Origin: Candidatus Iainarchaeum sp.
GTDB lineage: Archaea; Iainarchaeota; Iainarchaeia; Iainarchaeales; UBA10191
Direction: 5' to 3'
Assembly: GCA_030649735.1 (NCBI GenBank)
Contig: JAUSFL010000008.1
Coordinates: 85,141 to 149,140 of the forward strand
Length of the DNA: 64,000 bases
Numbering within the stretch: position 1 is the first letter of the stretch; each line of letters begins with the position of its first letter. The notes beneath the pieces were generated by a model. It saw only the letters and a program-made list of their open reading frames with translations. It ran no database searches and was not told where the DNA came from. The position numbers and the translations under genes are program-made. Shown in pieces: positions 48,191-56,892 of the stretch.

Positions 48191-48808
48191 TCATCTTTTT
48201 TGTAAAAGCTTTTTGTTTGTTTCAAGATTGCTTTTGAGCTCTTTAATGATCCCGTCAAGGTCTGCTTCCGAGACTTTCAAGCGCCCTTCTCTCGTAAAAC
48301 TTTTTTCCAATAATCGGCTTGCCCTAAGTTCATAACGCCGCCTAATCCTATCTGGCAGGTAAGATGAAGCCATTTTAACGCCTACGTGGACTGGAGTGAA
48401 ATAAGGCCCATGCATCCAATACCCAAAATAAAGGACTGCTTTAAGCATTTTGTTGCCGCTTGCAAAAAAGGTTTTGCGTTCAGGCAGGTAAATTCCCATT
48501 TGAAGAAACGTTTGGTCTGGGATTGTTTCGGCCATTACTTCAAGCATTGCGATTGAATGCGACATTTTTTGTAATCTTAATGGGAGCTTTCCTGAAGCAA
48601 GTTCTTTTCTGGCTTCTTGGTTTTCAAGAATTTCAATAATGCGCTCGCAGAAATTAATATTATATTTTATTTTTCTTTGACTGGCTGTTTTTTTCAGTGC
48701 TTTTTCAGCAAATGTTCGCTCTATTGTTTTTCTTTTCTGGAATTCTCTCATTTTCTTTTTTACCGCAATTCTTGCAATCCTTAATGCCCTTGGCCCTTTT
48801 GCAGTCAT
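48191..48808 (-). CDS. hypothetical protein
   Basis: 205-aa basic ORF with archaeal-type spacing. Confidence 0.5.
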   Translation of the reverse strand: MTAKGPRALRIARIAVKKKMREFQKRKTIERTFAEKALKKTASQRKIKYNINFCERIIEILENQEARKELASGKLPLRLQKMSHSIAMLEVMAETIPDQTFLQMGIYLPERKTFFASGNKMLKAVLYFGYWMHGPYFTPVHVGVKMASSYLPDRIRRRYELRASRLLEKSFTREGRLKVSEADLDGIIKELKSNLETNKKLLQKR

Positions 48809-48812
48809 ATAA

Positions 48813-49193
48813 TCAATTTATTTTCTCAAGCTTCCATTCAAGTTTAGTGTCCTTGTCAAGCACGAACTGGTCAATGCCTTTCATTGCGTAAACTCCGTCA
48901 ACGTACAATGCCCAGTAATTGTCAGTGCCTGAATTGATGCCGTTAATTCCATTAATGAAAGGCCCGTAAGCAGTGCTTTTGAAATCGACCTTTAAGTTTT
49001 GCTTCATTACTTCAAAGGCATTGGCGCCCTTGTCTGCAAAAACAGTGACTGTGTCATTCTTGTCGTTTGCTGAAATTGTGAAAGCAACTTTGACTTTTTC
49101 CCCGCTTGGGTTAATCGGATTCTGACTTGTACAGCCTAACACTAGAATGCTTGCCACTATCAAGGCGGCTAACGCTAACAATCTTGAATTCAT
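48813..49193 (-). CDS. DUF4430-like lipoprotein
   Basis: Lipobox VLGC; GANAFEVMKQN...GPFINGINGINSGTDNYWALYVDGVYA. Confidence 0.75.
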   Translation of the reverse strand: MNSRLLALAALIVASILVLGCTSQNPINPSGEKVKVAFTISANDKNDTVTVFADKGANAFEVMKQNLKVDFKSTAYGPFINGINGINSGTDNYWALYVDGVYAMKGIDQFVLDKDTKLEWKLEKIN

Positions 49194-49806
49194 CCTTTTT
49201 CCTCCATTTTTCCAAAAGCGGGCTCAAAAGCTTTGCAAAAGCGGCATTTGTTGCAGTGTGCGCAATGCTGAAAGGCAAAGAAGTCAAAAAATACAATGGC
49301 AAAGTGAAAATGCCAAAAGCCCCTAAAAGCCCAATTCCCATGAAGGCTCCAGAAATGTTCATTAAAGCCTCATAAAATAAGGTTCCTGCAACAGTCAAAA
49401 TAACAAATTCTTTTGTTCCAATTTTCCTGAATTTTGCGTAAAATCCCGCAGCAAGCCCTGGAATTGCAGCTCCGAGTGCCTGGAATATTGTCCAAGGCCC
49501 TTGCAGGCCCCAAACGAAAAAATTGCTTATGAGGTAAGCGCTTCCGCCAAGCATGAATCCTTCCTTCATTCCAAACAAGATTCCGGCCATTACTGCGAAT
49601 GGAATTATTGGCTCGACTGAAGGAACCCATTGCAGGGCCACTCTTCCAATTACTGCGACTGAAAGAAATCCCAAAAAAATCAAGAGATCGCGGGATTCTT
49701 TCTTTAGCTTTGCCTCGCGGACTAATTTTGCGATTTTTTCAAGCAATTCTTCGCGCTTTTGCACTTGAATTGTCTGCGTTCTTTCCTTTTGCTTTTGTGC
49801 TTGCAT
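49111..49806 (-). CDS. ECF transporter S-component-like membrane protein
   Basis: EPIIPFAVMAGILFGMKEGFMLGGSAYLISNFF...GPWTIFQALGAAIPGLAAGF. Confidence 0.7.
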   Translation of the reverse strand: MQAQKQKERTQTIQVQKREELLEKIAKLVREAKLKKESRDLLIFLGFLSVAVIGRVALQWVPSVEPIIPFAVMAGILFGMKEGFMLGGSAYLISNFFVWGLQGPWTIFQALGAAIPGLAAGFYAKFRKIGTKEFVILTVAGTLFYEALMNISGAFMGIGLLGAFGIFTLPLYFLTSLPFSIAHTATNAAFAKLLSPLLEKWRKKDEFKIVSVSRLDSGKHSSVRLYKSESD

Positions 49807-49895
49807 AAAAACCGTTTTTTTGAAAAATTAGGTTGGAAAAGGATTAAAAACAATGTTGGTTTTCTTTTGAGAATTTGGGCTTAAAATAAAAAAAT

Positions 49896-49969
49896 GCCTC
49901 AGGGCAGATTTGAACTGCCGATACCCGGCTTATGAAACCGGTGTTCTAACCAGGCTGAACTACTGAGGC
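49896..49969 (-). tRNA. tRNA with CAT anticodon (Met, or Ile2)
   Basis: GCCTCAG/CTGAGGC acceptor; CCGGT-TTCATAA-GCCGG. Confidence 0.9.
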
Positions 49970-50003
49970 TGGTGTTTTTTAGAATTAGTGAAGGAAAAGG
50001 GTT

Positions 50004-50675
50004 TTATTTTTGCTGGATTACGCTTTTTACTTCGATTTTCTTTTCACCGCACAGCACAATGCGGTCTGCATACCCTATGAAAAGGCCTGTTTCCAAGACT
50101 CCTGCAATAGTGCGGGTCTGGAATTCCAGGTCTTCGAGTGAAAAAATGCTGTCAAAGTCAACGTCAACAAGCAAGTGGCCTGTTTCTGTCTTGAAGTAAT
50201 CGTTCTTTGCAATCCGAATGCTTGCCTTTCCGAGCTTTTGCAACTGCATTAAAGTGCGCTTCCACCCAAAGCTTGAAATTTCAAAAGGGATTGTTCCATG
50301 AACTCTTTCCACAAAGTTTTTTTCATCGCAAAGCACAATGAGCTCTTCAGCGCTTTGGCAGATCATTTTGTCGCGCACTAGGCTGTGCGAGTTTCTTTTC
50401 ACAAAATTGAAGTTTTTGTCCGCCTGGTCTGCAAGCTCGAATGCAATGTCGACTTCCCTGTCATTGATGTTTGCTATCTGCAAGTGCATTTGAGAGCAGA
50501 GCGCTGCAATGCTTGTTGAAGTCGGGACAACATGAATGTTTAATTCCAGCTCGTGGTTTTTCAAGGCAATTTTTTTCAAAAGCTTCTCGCCCAATGAATC
50601 GCTGCCTACTGCGATTACCTTGTCTTTTTTCAGGTATTTTGCGGCAAACTCTTCAAGCCTGTCTTCGTTAATCAT
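50004..50675 (-). CDS. rpiA: ribose-5-phosphate isomerase A
   Basis: AVGSDSLGEKLL...PTSTSIAALC...DIAFELADQAD; C-terminal TGLFIGYADRIVLCGE. Confidence 0.85.
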   Translation of the reverse strand: MINEDRLEEFAAKYLKKDKVIAVGSDSLGEKLLKKIALKNHELELNIHVVPTSTSIAALCSQMHLQIANINDREVDIAFELADQADKNFNFVKRNSHSLVRDKMICQSAEELIVLCDEKNFVERVHGTIPFEISSFGWKRTLMQLQKLGKASIRIAKNDYFKTETGHLLVDVDFDSIFSLEDLEFQTRTIAGVLETGLFIGYADRIVLCGEKKIEVKSVIQQK

Positions 50676-50728
50676 GAGCTAACTTAGGGTTTTCTGGTTT
50701 TTAACCTTTTTCTTGCATTGGTTTTTTC

Positions 50729-51457
50729 ATGAAGGAGCGCTTTTTGGAAATTGACGCCTTTCGCGGCATTGCAGTATGCCTGATGGTTTTGTTCCATTTT
50801 TTGTTTGACCTTAATTATTTTAGGGGATTGTCTTTTGACCTTTCTTTTGGCTTGTGGCTTTTTGTCGGAAGAAGTTCGGCATTGATTTTCCTGCTTTTGG
50901 TTGGAATTTCCCTGACTTTAAGCAATGCAAATGCCTTGCAGGATGGGCTTGGCGGAAAGGAAAGGCGTTGGAAATTCTTGAAAAGGGGTTTTGGAGTCTT
51001 TTGCCTGGGCTTGCTTGTCACTGCAGTCACTTTCTTGCTTTTTCCGCAAGAAACAATCTGGTTTGGGGTTTTGCACTTGATTGGCGTTTCAATAATTATT
51101 GCATTTCCTTTCTTAAAGTTTAAGCGATTGAACATTGCTTTAGGGATTCTGGCAATAATTGCCGGATTGTTATTATGGAATTTAAGTTTTGGCTTTGCTT
51201 GGCTGCTGCCTTTTGGCTTCCAGCCTTACGGCTTTGTAAGTTTTGATTATTTTCCAATCCTTCCGTCCTTTGGGGTGGTTTTGTTGGGAATTGCTTTAGG
51301 AAACTGGCTTTATGCTGGCGGAAAAAGAAACTTTCGGCCTTTAATCCTTGAAAACTCTGATGTTTCAAGGCTTTTGGCTTTTTTGGGCAAGAATTCGCTA
51401 ATAATTTATTTGCTGCACCAACCGGTTATTATTGGAGTTTTGCTATTTCTAGCATGA
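50729..51457 (+). CDS. DUF1624 membrane protein (heparan-alpha-glucosaminide N-acetyltransferase-like)
   Basis: RFLEIDAFRGIAVCLMVLFHFLFDLNYF. Confidence 0.8.
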   Translation: MKERFLEIDAFRGIAVCLMVLFHFLFDLNYFRGLSFDLSFGLWLFVGRSSALIFLLLVGISLTLSNANALQDGLGGKERRWKFLKRGFGVFCLGLLVTAVTFLLFPQETIWFGVLHLIGVSIIIAFPFLKFKRLNIALGILAIIAGLLLWNLSFGFAWLLPFGFQPYGFVSFDYFPILPSFGVVLLGIALGNWLYAGGKRNFRPLILENSDVSRLLAFLGKNSLIIYLLHQPVIIGVLLFLA

Positions 51458-51508
51458 GAAGCCATTAAATACTTTTTTGGAGCTTAATACTTGAAAGGTT
51501 GTTTTTTC

Positions 51509-52435
51509 ATGAGCGAAGTTTTGGACTTGGTTATTATTGGAACTGGCCCTGCTGGTCTTTCTGCTGCAATTTATGCGGGGGTTTACAAGCTGAATTTCAA
51601 GGTTGTTGGGAAAGATTATGGCCTTTTGGCCGGAGCGCATGAAATCTGGAATTATCCCGGAGTTAAGGCAATTGCGGGTTTTGAATTAGTGCAGAGAATG
51701 CGCGATCATGCTGTTGATTCTTTCAAGGCTGAAATAATTGATGATGAAGTGATTGCAGTCAGGAAGAGCGGCGAGCATTTTTCAGTGCAGTTGAAAAGCG
51801 CTGAAACTTTGGAGTGCAAGGCCTTGATTATTGCGACTGGCCTAATGAACAGGAAGTTGGGCATTGGGGAAGAGCGCTTGATTGGAAAGGGAGTCTCTTA
51901 CTGTGCGACTTGCGATGCCGGCTTGTTTTCCGGCAAAACTGTCGGAGTCATTGGCGGTAGTGACAGCACGGCTTCTGCGGCATTGCTTTTGGCAGAGTAT
52001 GCAAAGAAAGTGCTGATTTTTTACAGGCAGGATGCATTGAGATGCCAGCCTGTTTACTTGCCTAAATTGCAGGAGAAAAAAAACATTGAAATAGTCTGCA
52101 ATTCCACTGTCGTTCAAGTTGTTGGCGACAAAATGCTTGAAAAGATTGTTTTAGAGTGCGATGGAAAAAAGACCGAATTAAAGCTTGATGGCTTGTTTCC
52201 TGAAATTGGGGCTGTTCCGCAAAATGTCTTGCTTGACAAATTAGGCGTGAAGTTTGACGCTTCAGGCTTTATTCCAGTGGACTTGAACCAGAAGACAAGC
52301 ACTGAAGGAGTTTATGCTGCTGGAGACATCACTTCAAGCCATCCGAAATTCAAGCAGGTTGTTGTTGCTGCTGGCGAAGGCGCTGTCGCTTCAAATTCAG
52401 TGTACAGGTTTTTGAAAGAAAGCAACAAAATTTAG
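51509..52435 (+). CDS. thioredoxin reductase-like flavoprotein
   Basis: LVIIGTGPAGLSAAIYA, SYCATCDAGLFSGK CxxC, GVYAAGDITS. Confidence 0.88.
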   Translation: MSEVLDLVIIGTGPAGLSAAIYAGVYKLNFKVVGKDYGLLAGAHEIWNYPGVKAIAGFELVQRMRDHAVDSFKAEIIDDEVIAVRKSGEHFSVQLKSAETLECKALIIATGLMNRKLGIGEERLIGKGVSYCATCDAGLFSGKTVGVIGGSDSTASAALLLAEYAKKVLIFYRQDALRCQPVYLPKLQEKKNIEIVCNSTVVQVVGDKMLEKIVLECDGKKTELKLDGLFPEIGAVPQNVLLDKLGVKFDASGFIPVDLNQKTSTEGVYAAGDITSSHPKFKQVVVAAGEGAVASNSVYRFLKESNKI

Positions 52436-52439
52436 AATT

Positions 52440-53381
52440 TTATTTCCTTAGTCTTGGCAGAATTCTTCTTTTGATTGGTTTTGGCCTATTGGCTTTTCCA
52501 ACAAGTCTGGCGTTGGCTTCAAAAAACTTTGTGCTGTCTGGAACTATTCGTTCAATGCCGCTCAATGCTTTTTCATACTCTTGCCTTGCCTGTGCAATAT
52601 TTGCAGCATTCCCATTTTTCAAGGATTCTGTCGCGCCCCTTAATGCATTTTGATAATTTGCGCTTGCTTCTGCGATTCTTTGCAGTGATTTTGCGGCAGG
52701 GCTTCCCTTGAATAATTCCGCATAAACTCGGACAACAGTGCTCTTCCTATAGTCTGTCTTTCCATCGATTTTAGGCAGTGCTTTGCGCATGTCAAGAATG
52801 TGCCTTGCATTATTGATTACTCTGTCGATTGCAAACTGAAGATTTTGGTAATATTCAGGCCTGTCATGGGCTTTGTCAAAAGAGCGCATTATGTTTCCTT
52901 TTCTGGCGGCATTAATGACTGCAGCCAAATGGCTTTCTTTGTCCCTTGCGAGATCCAGTTTTCTGATTCTGACAAGCTTTCTTGGATCTGTTCCTACTGT
53001 TGTTTTCTTTCCAACATCGGATTTCAAAAGTTTGAACATTAACGGCGACAATGAGTGATATCCGCTTCTTGCTTCTTTGCTGTTCATGTGGGTTATTTCA
53101 GGCTTTACTTTCAGGTTTTCAACTGAATTTTTGAAAACTCTTGTGAGGTATTTTTCGACAAGGGCCTGTTTTTCCGGCTTGCTTATGATCAAAACATCCA
53201 AGTCAGAGCCGAGAGAAAATTCTTTCCTTGCGATAGATCCAAAAATTGTTGCGCTTTCAATCCATCCGCGTTCATGCAGTTTTTGCATTAGAGAAATAGC
53301 AATTTTTCTGGCGGTTTCGAGATTTTCTCTTGATGAATAATTTCCTTTCTCTAAATCCTGCCAGGAGTATATTTGAACCAT
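52440..53381 (-). CDS. nucleotidyltransferase-domain protein
   Basis: SATIFGSIARKEFSLGSDLDVLII. Confidence 0.75.
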   Translation of the reverse strand: MVQIYSWQDLEKGNYSSRENLETARKIAISLMQKLHERGWIESATIFGSIARKEFSLGSDLDVLIISKPEKQALVEKYLTRVFKNSVENLKVKPEITHMNSKEARSGYHSLSPLMFKLLKSDVGKKTTVGTDPRKLVRIRKLDLARDKESHLAAVINAARKGNIMRSFDKAHDRPEYYQNLQFAIDRVINNARHILDMRKALPKIDGKTDYRKSTVVRVYAELFKGSPAAKSLQRIAEASANYQNALRGATESLKNGNAANIAQARQEYEKALSGIERIVPDSTKFFEANARLVGKANRPKPIKRRILPRLRK

Positions 53382-53596
53382 GAAAAAACAATACTGTCTT
53401 TTTGTTTAATAATGTTCTTTCAAGTCAACTTTTAAAAAATTTCAGCAGTTTTTGAATTCCATTTCTGTTTTGACTTCTTTCTTGAAGTTTTTCTTGTTTT
53501 CTTTTGCTGCCTTGCTTTCAAGAAACACTAGGTCGGTGCATTTCAATTCTTTCAGCATTTTTTTGACTTTTTTCAAGAAACCAACTCCTTGATTTT

Positions 53597-53827
53597 CTAT
53601 TTTGCAATTGCCTTGTCTATTGCAGGCTTGTCAAAGCCGATGATTATTTTTCCGTCAATGTCAAGCACTGGAACTCCCATTTGCCCTGACTTTTTTATCA
53701 TTTCCTGCGCCTTTGCATGGTCTTTTGACACGTCAATTTCTTCCACTTCAATCCCTTTTCCTTTAAGGTAGTCTTTTGCAATATGGCAGTAAGGGCAGGT
53801 TGGCGTTGAATACACTATTGCCTTCAT
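53597..53827 (-). CDS. glutaredoxin-like protein
   Basis: VYSTPTCPYCHIAKDYLKGKGIEVEEIDV. Confidence 0.88.
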   Translation of the reverse strand: MKAIVYSTPTCPYCHIAKDYLKGKGIEVEEIDVSKDHAKAQEMIKKSGQMGVPVLDIDGKIIIGFDKPAIDKAIAK

Positions 53828-54441
53828 TGTTTCACCTCGCTGATTTTTTGCCGGATTTTTGCCTTTAAGTTTGCAAGAATTTCGCTTAATGCGGTTCCTT
53901 GGACTTTTTCACCGTTCACGAAGAATGTCGGGGTTCCATTAACTCCGAGGCTTGTTCCTTCAGCAATGTCTTGCTGGACTCGCGCTTCTTTTATTCCGCT
54001 GTAAATGCAGCTTGTGAATTTTGCCTGGTCAATTCCAAGGCTTTTTGCAAGTGAAACCAGCGAGTCATTGCCAAGTTTTCCGTTTGCTTTGAAAAGCAGA
54101 TTGTGGTATTCCCAGAATTTTCCATTGTCTTGCGCGCAAAAGCTCGCTTCAGAGGCAGTCAATGCAAAATTGTGGATTTGGGTTAAAGGAAATTGCTTGT
54201 ACTCAAACTTGATTTGGTCCTTGAATTCCTGAAAGATTGCCTCAACGTAAGGCTCTGTTGCAATGCAGGCTGGGCATTGGTAGTCTGAAAATTCTTGGAC
54301 AATTACCTTTGCTTCCAAATTGCCTTTTGCAGGCTGCGGGTTTGCAATGTCCGGATATGCCGGTTTTGCGGCCAAAAGGACTGCAGCGCCCGCAATAACC
54401 GCAATTAGAATTATTGCGGCAATCAAGATTTTAAAGTTCAT
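53824..54441 (-). CDS. DsbA-family thiol-disulfide oxidoreductase
   Basis: VQEFSDYQCPACIATEPYV; LGVNGTPTFFVNGE; N-terminal TM. Confidence 0.88.
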   Translation of the reverse strand: MNFKILIAAIILIAVIAGAAVLLAAKPAYPDIANPQPAKGNLEAKVIVQEFSDYQCPACIATEPYVEAIFQEFKDQIKFEYKQFPLTQIHNFALTASEASFCAQDNGKFWEYHNLLFKANGKLGNDSLVSLAKSLGIDQAKFTSCIYSGIKEARVQQDIAEGTSLGVNGTPTFFVNGEKVQGTALSEILANLKAKIRQKISEVKQ

Positions 54442-54534
54442 AAAACATCTCCTTTCAAATCCTTAACCTTACTTTTTTAAAACTGGCGTGCTGGCTTGAG
54501 TCAAGCTTGAGAAAAAGAAAAAAAGATTGCGTAA

Positions 54535-55608
54535 CTATGGGGTTACGCAACCGCCTGAAGCCGCAGCGGCTCCGGCAGCGCTTAAGGTTTGGCCGCAGGT
54601 TGCAGGCGCTGTATTGAAAGCACCGCACATTCCTGCCTTGTACTCTTCAGCGCTTCTTCCGCCATTGTATGGCCCGTCATTGATTATTAATGTAGGGCTT
54701 CCTGAAACACCGTACTTTGCAGTTGCTGCAATTTCAGCGTCAAGCAACGCTATTTTCTCATCAACAGCGCATTGCTCGATTTTTGCAGTGTCTAGAGAAA
54801 GCTTTGTTGCTTCAGTTTTCCAGCAAGTGCTTATGTTCTGTAAATTGCATGCGGTGTTCACGGCGTTTACATAGTCAATGAATTTGTCAGGCATGTTCTT
54901 TTGAATGCACAATTCCCTGACGTCTTGGGCCAGTTCTTCAGCTCCGTGCAGTGAAGTGTAGTCATTGCCTTGCTTGCTTACAATGTACCTAATTTTGAAG
55001 TCCACGCTGTTTCCCAAAAGCTTTAATGCCGGAATGATTCCAGCCTCTGCCTGGTTTCCGTAAGGGCAGTAGCTCATTACAAACAACTCAACTACTGGCT
55101 TGTCGCTTTTTGCTGTTGTTTGCGCTGGAGGGTTTTGCGGCTGTGTCGCTGGCGGCTGTTGTGGGATTGGAGCGTCCAATTCCAGAACTTGGCCTGCGAT
55201 AAGTTTTTTTCCATCAGCAGTCAAGTATGCTGGAACGTCTTGTGTTTGCCCGTCCTTGGTTAACTTGTAGTTTGCCAGGACAAGCCCGTCGTTGATTCTT
55301 TCAACGCTTGCCAGTTTCACTTCGACGCCTTGGGCGTTAAAAATGTTTGTTTTCAAGTAATTCAGTCCCTTGTTTGCTAATTTATTTGCGTCAAGGTTTG
55401 CGCCAGTTTGCCCTGCATTTCCCGCGATTTTTGGCGTTGAAATTGCCAAGGCTCCGACAGCAATCAATGCAATTGCAAAAACTATTGTGGTAATCATCCA
55501 CACGTTTGGGCCTTTCTTTTCATGATGGCTTTGCGCGTGGTGTTCAGCATGATGCTCAGGATGATGCTCATGGTGTTCGTGATGTTCGTGTTCTGTCAAA
55601 AAAACCAA
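54535..55608 (-). CDS. membrane-anchored DsbA-like protein with His-rich N-terminus
   Basis: HEHHEHHEHHPEHHAEHHAQSHH, TM, LFVMSYCPYGNQAE, GVSGSPTLIIND. Confidence 0.75.
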   Translation of the reverse strand: MVFLTEHEHHEHHEHHPEHHAEHHAQSHHEKKGPNVWMITTIVFAIALIAVGALAISTPKIAGNAGQTGANLDANKLANKGLNYLKTNIFNAQGVEVKLASVERINDGLVLANYKLTKDGQTQDVPAYLTADGKKLIAGQVLELDAPIPQQPPATQPQNPPAQTTAKSDKPVVELFVMSYCPYGNQAEAGIIPALKLLGNSVDFKIRYIVSKQGNDYTSLHGAEELAQDVRELCIQKNMPDKFIDYVNAVNTACNLQNISTCWKTEATKLSLDTAKIEQCAVDEKIALLDAEIAATAKYGVSGSPTLIINDGPYNGGRSAEEYKAGMCGAFNTAPATCGQTLSAAGAAAASGGCVTP

Positions 55609-55715
55609 CCCCTTTCAATGTAGCTTTAAAAAATAAAGTTAACTAGGGAAAAAATCCCGCGAAGTGCTTAAAAAGCTTAGCTTTTTGAAAGCGGTTTGCT
55701 TTTCGAAAAAAAATA

Positions 55716-55742
55716 GGAAGCCTCTGGCGAGATTTGAACTCG
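55716..55742 (-). repeat. tRNA 3'-end (T-arm plus acceptor) remnant, 25/27 identical to 56787-56813
   Basis: ggaagcctctggcgagatttgaactcg vs ggaagcctgtggcgagacttgaactcg. Confidence 0.7.
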
Positions 55743-55800
55743 ATTCGAGCGGAAGTCCGGCTTCAAAAAGACTATTTAAAGCAAAAAGCAAGAATAAGTA

Positions 55801-56808
55801 ATGCAGGATAGACTTGGTTTTGTTGATGCTTTTGTTAGGAAGCAGTTCTTTGAAGCTTTTAGAAGCGCACTTAATTCCAAAAACTGGCGGGAGCTGGCAA
55901 GCTCTTTCGGATTGCATCGGACATTATTCCAAAAGTACCAGTACGGGCAGCTTTTGCTTCCTGAAGAATTGTTTGAGAAAATGCTGTTTTCACTACCTGC
56001 CGAAAGGCAGGACTTTTTTACAGGTAAGTTTTTCAGGAAGGCTGGAAACTGGGGTGCAATAAGAGGTGGAAGAGTATTGTTTGAGAAATATCCTGAAGAG
56101 TTCAAAAAAAGAAGGGAAAACGGGTTGAAAAAGCTGAAAGAACTAGGAAATGCTGGCGGGAAAATTAAATTTAAGATTGACGAAAATATTCCCCTATCTG
56201 AAGAATTCTGTGAATTTGTTGGAGCTTTCATTGGAGATGGCTGGCTTGACTATTCAAACAGCAGTGTTGGAATTGTAGGAAATAGAAGTTTGGATTCTGA
56301 ATATCTTATACGATTGAAGAATAATGCCCAGTCAGTTTTTGGGTTAAATGGAAAGTTAAGCGAGAGAAAGGATTGTCTGGCAACTGTGCTGAGATTAAAC
56401 TCTAAAATGCTTTGTGAGCTTTTTGTCAATCGGTTTGGTTTTCCAAAGGGGGCAAAAACTCATTCTGTAAGAATTCCTGAAGAAATCCTGAATTCTGAAG
56501 AGCAATTCATTTTTGCAGTAATTAGGGGAATATTTGACACTGATGGTTGCGTGTTTTTAGACAAAAGAAAAATTTACAAAAAGCCTTACCCAAGAATTAG
56601 TTTGCAGATTGTAAGTAAAAATCTTGCAGAACAGCTATTTATGATTTTGTCAAAAGAATTTATTGTCTACAAAGGATTTAATGCAAGCCGGCATTCTCAG
56701 TATATTGAAATTTATGGGATTGAACAATTGCAAAAATGGATGCGTCTGATAGGATTCTCTAATGAAAGGAACTTGAGGAAAGTCAGGGAAGCCTGTGGCG
56801 AGACTTGA
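55801..56808 (+). CDS. LAGLIDADG homing endonuclease
   Basis: CEFVGAFIGDGWLDY and AVIRGIFDTDGCVFLD; ATTTAAAG box 25 bp upstream; stop codon lies inside tRNA-Thr. Confidence 0.88.
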   Translation: MQDRLGFVDAFVRKQFFEAFRSALNSKNWRELASSFGLHRTLFQKYQYGQLLLPEELFEKMLFSLPAERQDFFTGKFFRKAGNWGAIRGGRVLFEKYPEEFKKRRENGLKKLKELGNAGGKIKFKIDENIPLSEEFCEFVGAFIGDGWLDYSNSSVGIVGNRSLDSEYLIRLKNNAQSVFGLNGKLSERKDCLATVLRLNSKMLCELFVNRFGFPKGAKTHSVRIPEEILNSEEQFIFAVIRGIFDTDGCVFLDKRKIYKKPYPRISLQIVSKNLAEQLFMILSKEFIVYKGFNASRHSQYIEIYGIEQLQKWMRLIGFSNERNLRKVREACGET

Positions 56809-56861
56809 ACTCGCGACCTATTGATTACCAATCAATTGCGCTACCACTGCGCCACACAGGC
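56791..56861 (-). tRNA. tRNA-Thr(GGT)
   Basis: GCCTGTG/CACAGGC acceptor; ATTGA-TTGGTAA-TCAAT. Confidence 0.92.
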
Positions 56862-56892
56862 ATTGCCAAAGAATTTTTCTGAAAAAACAGTT

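Noticed and set aside
53445-53585. Small minus-strand ORF (MLKELKCTDLVFLESKAAKENKKNFKKEVKTEMEFKNC)
   Set aside because: Possible but too short and low-complexity to support without homologs or expression data.
55716-55790. Split-tRNA 3' half transcribed from the TTTAAATA box (Nanoarchaeum-style)
   Set aside because: No matching 5' half starting GCCTCTG was found in the window. The box is better placed for a leaderless endonuclease transcript on the + strand, and the segment matches the nearby tRNA-Thr 3' end.
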